Positions 62,955 to 64,000 of a stretch of DNA of 64,000 nucleotides are shown in pieces. This stretch comes from Treponema sp. (GTDB taxonomy: Bacteria > Spirochaetota > Spirochaetia > Treponematales > Treponemataceae). The stretch spans positions 32,146 to 96,145 of the forward strand of contig JAKSTI010000005.1 of assembly GCA_024402665.1 (NCBI GenBank), read 5' to 3'. Every line of letters starts with the position of its first letter. The first letter of the stretch is position 1. The position numbers and the translations under genes were made by a program. The notes below the pieces were generated by a model that ran no database searches, was not told the origin of the DNA, and saw nothing but the letters and a program-made list of their open reading frames with translations.

Positions 62955-63905
62955 ATGAGCAAATTGAAATTTTATCCGGAAGAGGTTTTATTTGCACCAG
63001 GCACACAATGTAATTTGCATTGTCCCCATTGTTTTGTTACAAGAAATAATGAGGTTTTAAATTCACAGGATGCAATCAACTTTCTGGAAAGCTGCAAGGG
63101 AACTACTATCAGACGAATTGGCTTTACAGGCGGCGAACCATTTCTTTACACAGATTTTCTTGTAGATGTAATTAAATATGCTGTTTCTACTTCATACACT
63201 TTTGATCACATTCAGACAAACGGAGTGTGGTGGACTTCAAAAGATGAATTGAACGAAAAATTGAATAGAGTTCGTGATGCCGGTTTTGACGGAAAATTCG
63301 GACTTAGTTTTGATTCTTTCCACGGATTGAAACTTGCTGCCATTAAAGATTTTTGTGATGCAGTTTTCAAGATTTTTGATGGCACTTCTATTGAGATTCA
63401 GTCGGTAATTTCTCAGTTCCAGATTGATATAAAAAATATTGAATTCCTTGCAAACTATTTGAAATGCAAAATTGAATATGATCTTGATGAAGAAACTGGT
63501 GTTGGAACAATTCTGATTAAGAACGATACAATTTTTATTCCAGTATACAGACAGCTTCAGTCATTCCCTTCTACAGATACAAGAACATGGAAAGCGGCAA
63601 AATGGTTCAAAGATGATTATTGCGAAGGACCAGGACAAGTTTTATATGTTCATTCAAACGGGAACATAGCTCCTTGCTGTGGTTTTTCTAATGAAAACGA
63701 AAAGCTGATTATTGGAAATATTAAACAGGATTTTGATACAGTAATGCATCAGGCTTCGAAAAATGAAATGTTGAAAATCTGCTACAACGATGGGCTTTCT
63801 TCACAGATTAAAGCCTTCAAAAAAGCAAAGATTGATTTTCCTGGCAAAACCGAAGACATTTGCGCCTTCTGTGAATTTGTCTGCAATCATATTAAAGAAA
63901 AATAA
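62955..63905 (+). CDS. Radical SAM protein with C-terminal auxiliary-cluster cysteines
   Basis: 316 residues. CxxxCxxC at C19/C23/C26 (CNLHCPHC) for the SAM-cleaving cluster, SAM-binding FTGGEPF, and TNGVWW. The C-terminal part has NIAPCCGF and then DICAFCEFVCNH, a SPASM/twitch-like set of cysteines for an extra iron-sulfur cluster, as in peptide-modifying enzymes. No obvious precursor peptide gene lies beside it. AGGA before the ATG; 13 nt after the glycogen-binding gene, hence on the same sigma-28-type transcript. Confidence 0.85.
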   Translation: MSKLKFYPEEVLFAPGTQCNLHCPHCFVTRNNEVLNSQDAINFLESCKGTTIRRIGFTGGEPFLYTDFLVDVIKYAVSTSYTFDHIQTNGVWWTSKDELNEKLNRVRDAGFDGKFGLSFDSFHGLKLAAIKDFCDAVFKIFDGTSIEIQSVISQFQIDIKNIEFLANYLKCKIEYDLDEETGVGTILIKNDTIFIPVYRQLQSFPSTDTRTWKAAKWFKDDYCEGPGQVLYVHSNGNIAPCCGFSNENEKLIIGNIKQDFDTVMHQASKNEMLKICYNDGLSSQIKAFKKAKIDFPGKTEDICAFCEFVCNHIKEK

Positions 63906-63951
63906 ATATCAGAAAATAAAAAAAAATCCTGCCGACTATAAAGTTCTGAAG

Positions 63952-64000
63952 TGTACCCCAATTATTGGACACTTTAACTAACGGCTTGAAAGGACTTGGT
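63952..64000. mobile_element. Possible terminal end of an IS3-family (IS150-like) insertion sequence, cut by the window
   Basis: TGTACCCCAATTATTGGACA at 63952-63971 begins with TG and follows the 'TGTAC...CCC...TTGGAC' layout of IS150-group terminal inverted repeats. The rest of the element would lie beyond base 64000. It begins 47 nt after the radical SAM stop. No transposase is visible here. Confidence 0.45.

Noticed and set aside
63790..63981. Short frame past the radical SAM stop as a precursor peptide for the enzyme
   Set aside because: It overlaps the end of the radical SAM gene in another frame, has no ribosome site and runs into the insertion-sequence-like end.

Overview
The window looks like a piece of a low-GC spirochaete chromosome, most likely a host-associated or gut Treponema. 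This is inferred from gene content and codon use, not from a database match. The pointers are two flagellar chaperone genes (fliS, flgN) behind a sigma-28-type promoter, a FliL-like protein, several c-di-GMP proteins, the neighbouring TIGR03545/TIGR03546 genes, a DUF2259-like exported protein and long acidic repeat proteins. Genes for lysine/threonine (asd, dapA), histidine (hisC) and isoleucine via citramalate (cimA) argue against the reduced T. pallidum type. I see no rRNA, tRNA or CRISPR array.

Layout. 1-6843: a leftward block ftsH, lolA-like, rodZ-like, rimO and a Rep/UvrD helicase cut by the window edge. 7020-7948: fliS-flgN. 7957-11337: leftward CDF metal transporter, membrane-anchored NUC nuclease and SanA/ElyC-like protein. 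11415-17201: rightward ABC-F ATPase, secreted beta-propeller and a DUF2157/GDYXXLXY membrane pair. 17205-19720: PNPOx-like protein and dapA-asd, with palindromic insertions around them. 20000-20743: Phd/VapC-type toxin-antitoxin with its promoter and two operators. 20750-24390: two half-transporter ABC exporters. 24537-31842: D,D-carboxypeptidase, EAL protein, TIGR03546-TIGR03545 and a zinc-type binding lipoprotein. 31845-35219: a two-gene membrane module, an extracytoplasmic sensor with 12-residue acidic repeats plus a 7TM protein ending in a winged helix. 35348-41396: hflX, FliL-like, DUF308, LacI-sensor/GGDEF and cimA. 41478-46705: serine protease, DHH phosphoesterase, CobW GTPase with a His-rich arm, a large palindrome and a gene frameshifted at an A10 run. 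46862-55634: CorA, SUMF1-type protein, metallophosphoesterase, hisC, an unknown protein, ssb and a U32 peptidase. 55666-63905: exported unknowns, a membrane protein, a giant TPR protein, and a glycogen-binding-domain protein with a radical SAM protein behind a second sigma-28-type promoter. At 63952 an insertion-sequence-like end begins and runs off the window.

The most notable cross-cutting signal is promoter architecture. At least eight genes with no Shine-Dalgarno have a recognisable promoter whose -10 box ends 6-9 nt before the start codon, most often exactly 6, so the predicted transcript begins at or within a few bases of the start codon. Several of these are head-to-head pairs (11337/11415, 50713/50807, 62117/62213). 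Other genes use clear Shine-Dalgarno sites, so both initiation modes seem to coexist. Other strong leads are the A10 frameshift at 46682, the dense palindromic elements at 17609, 19745 and 45976, and the sensor/7TM-winged-helix module.
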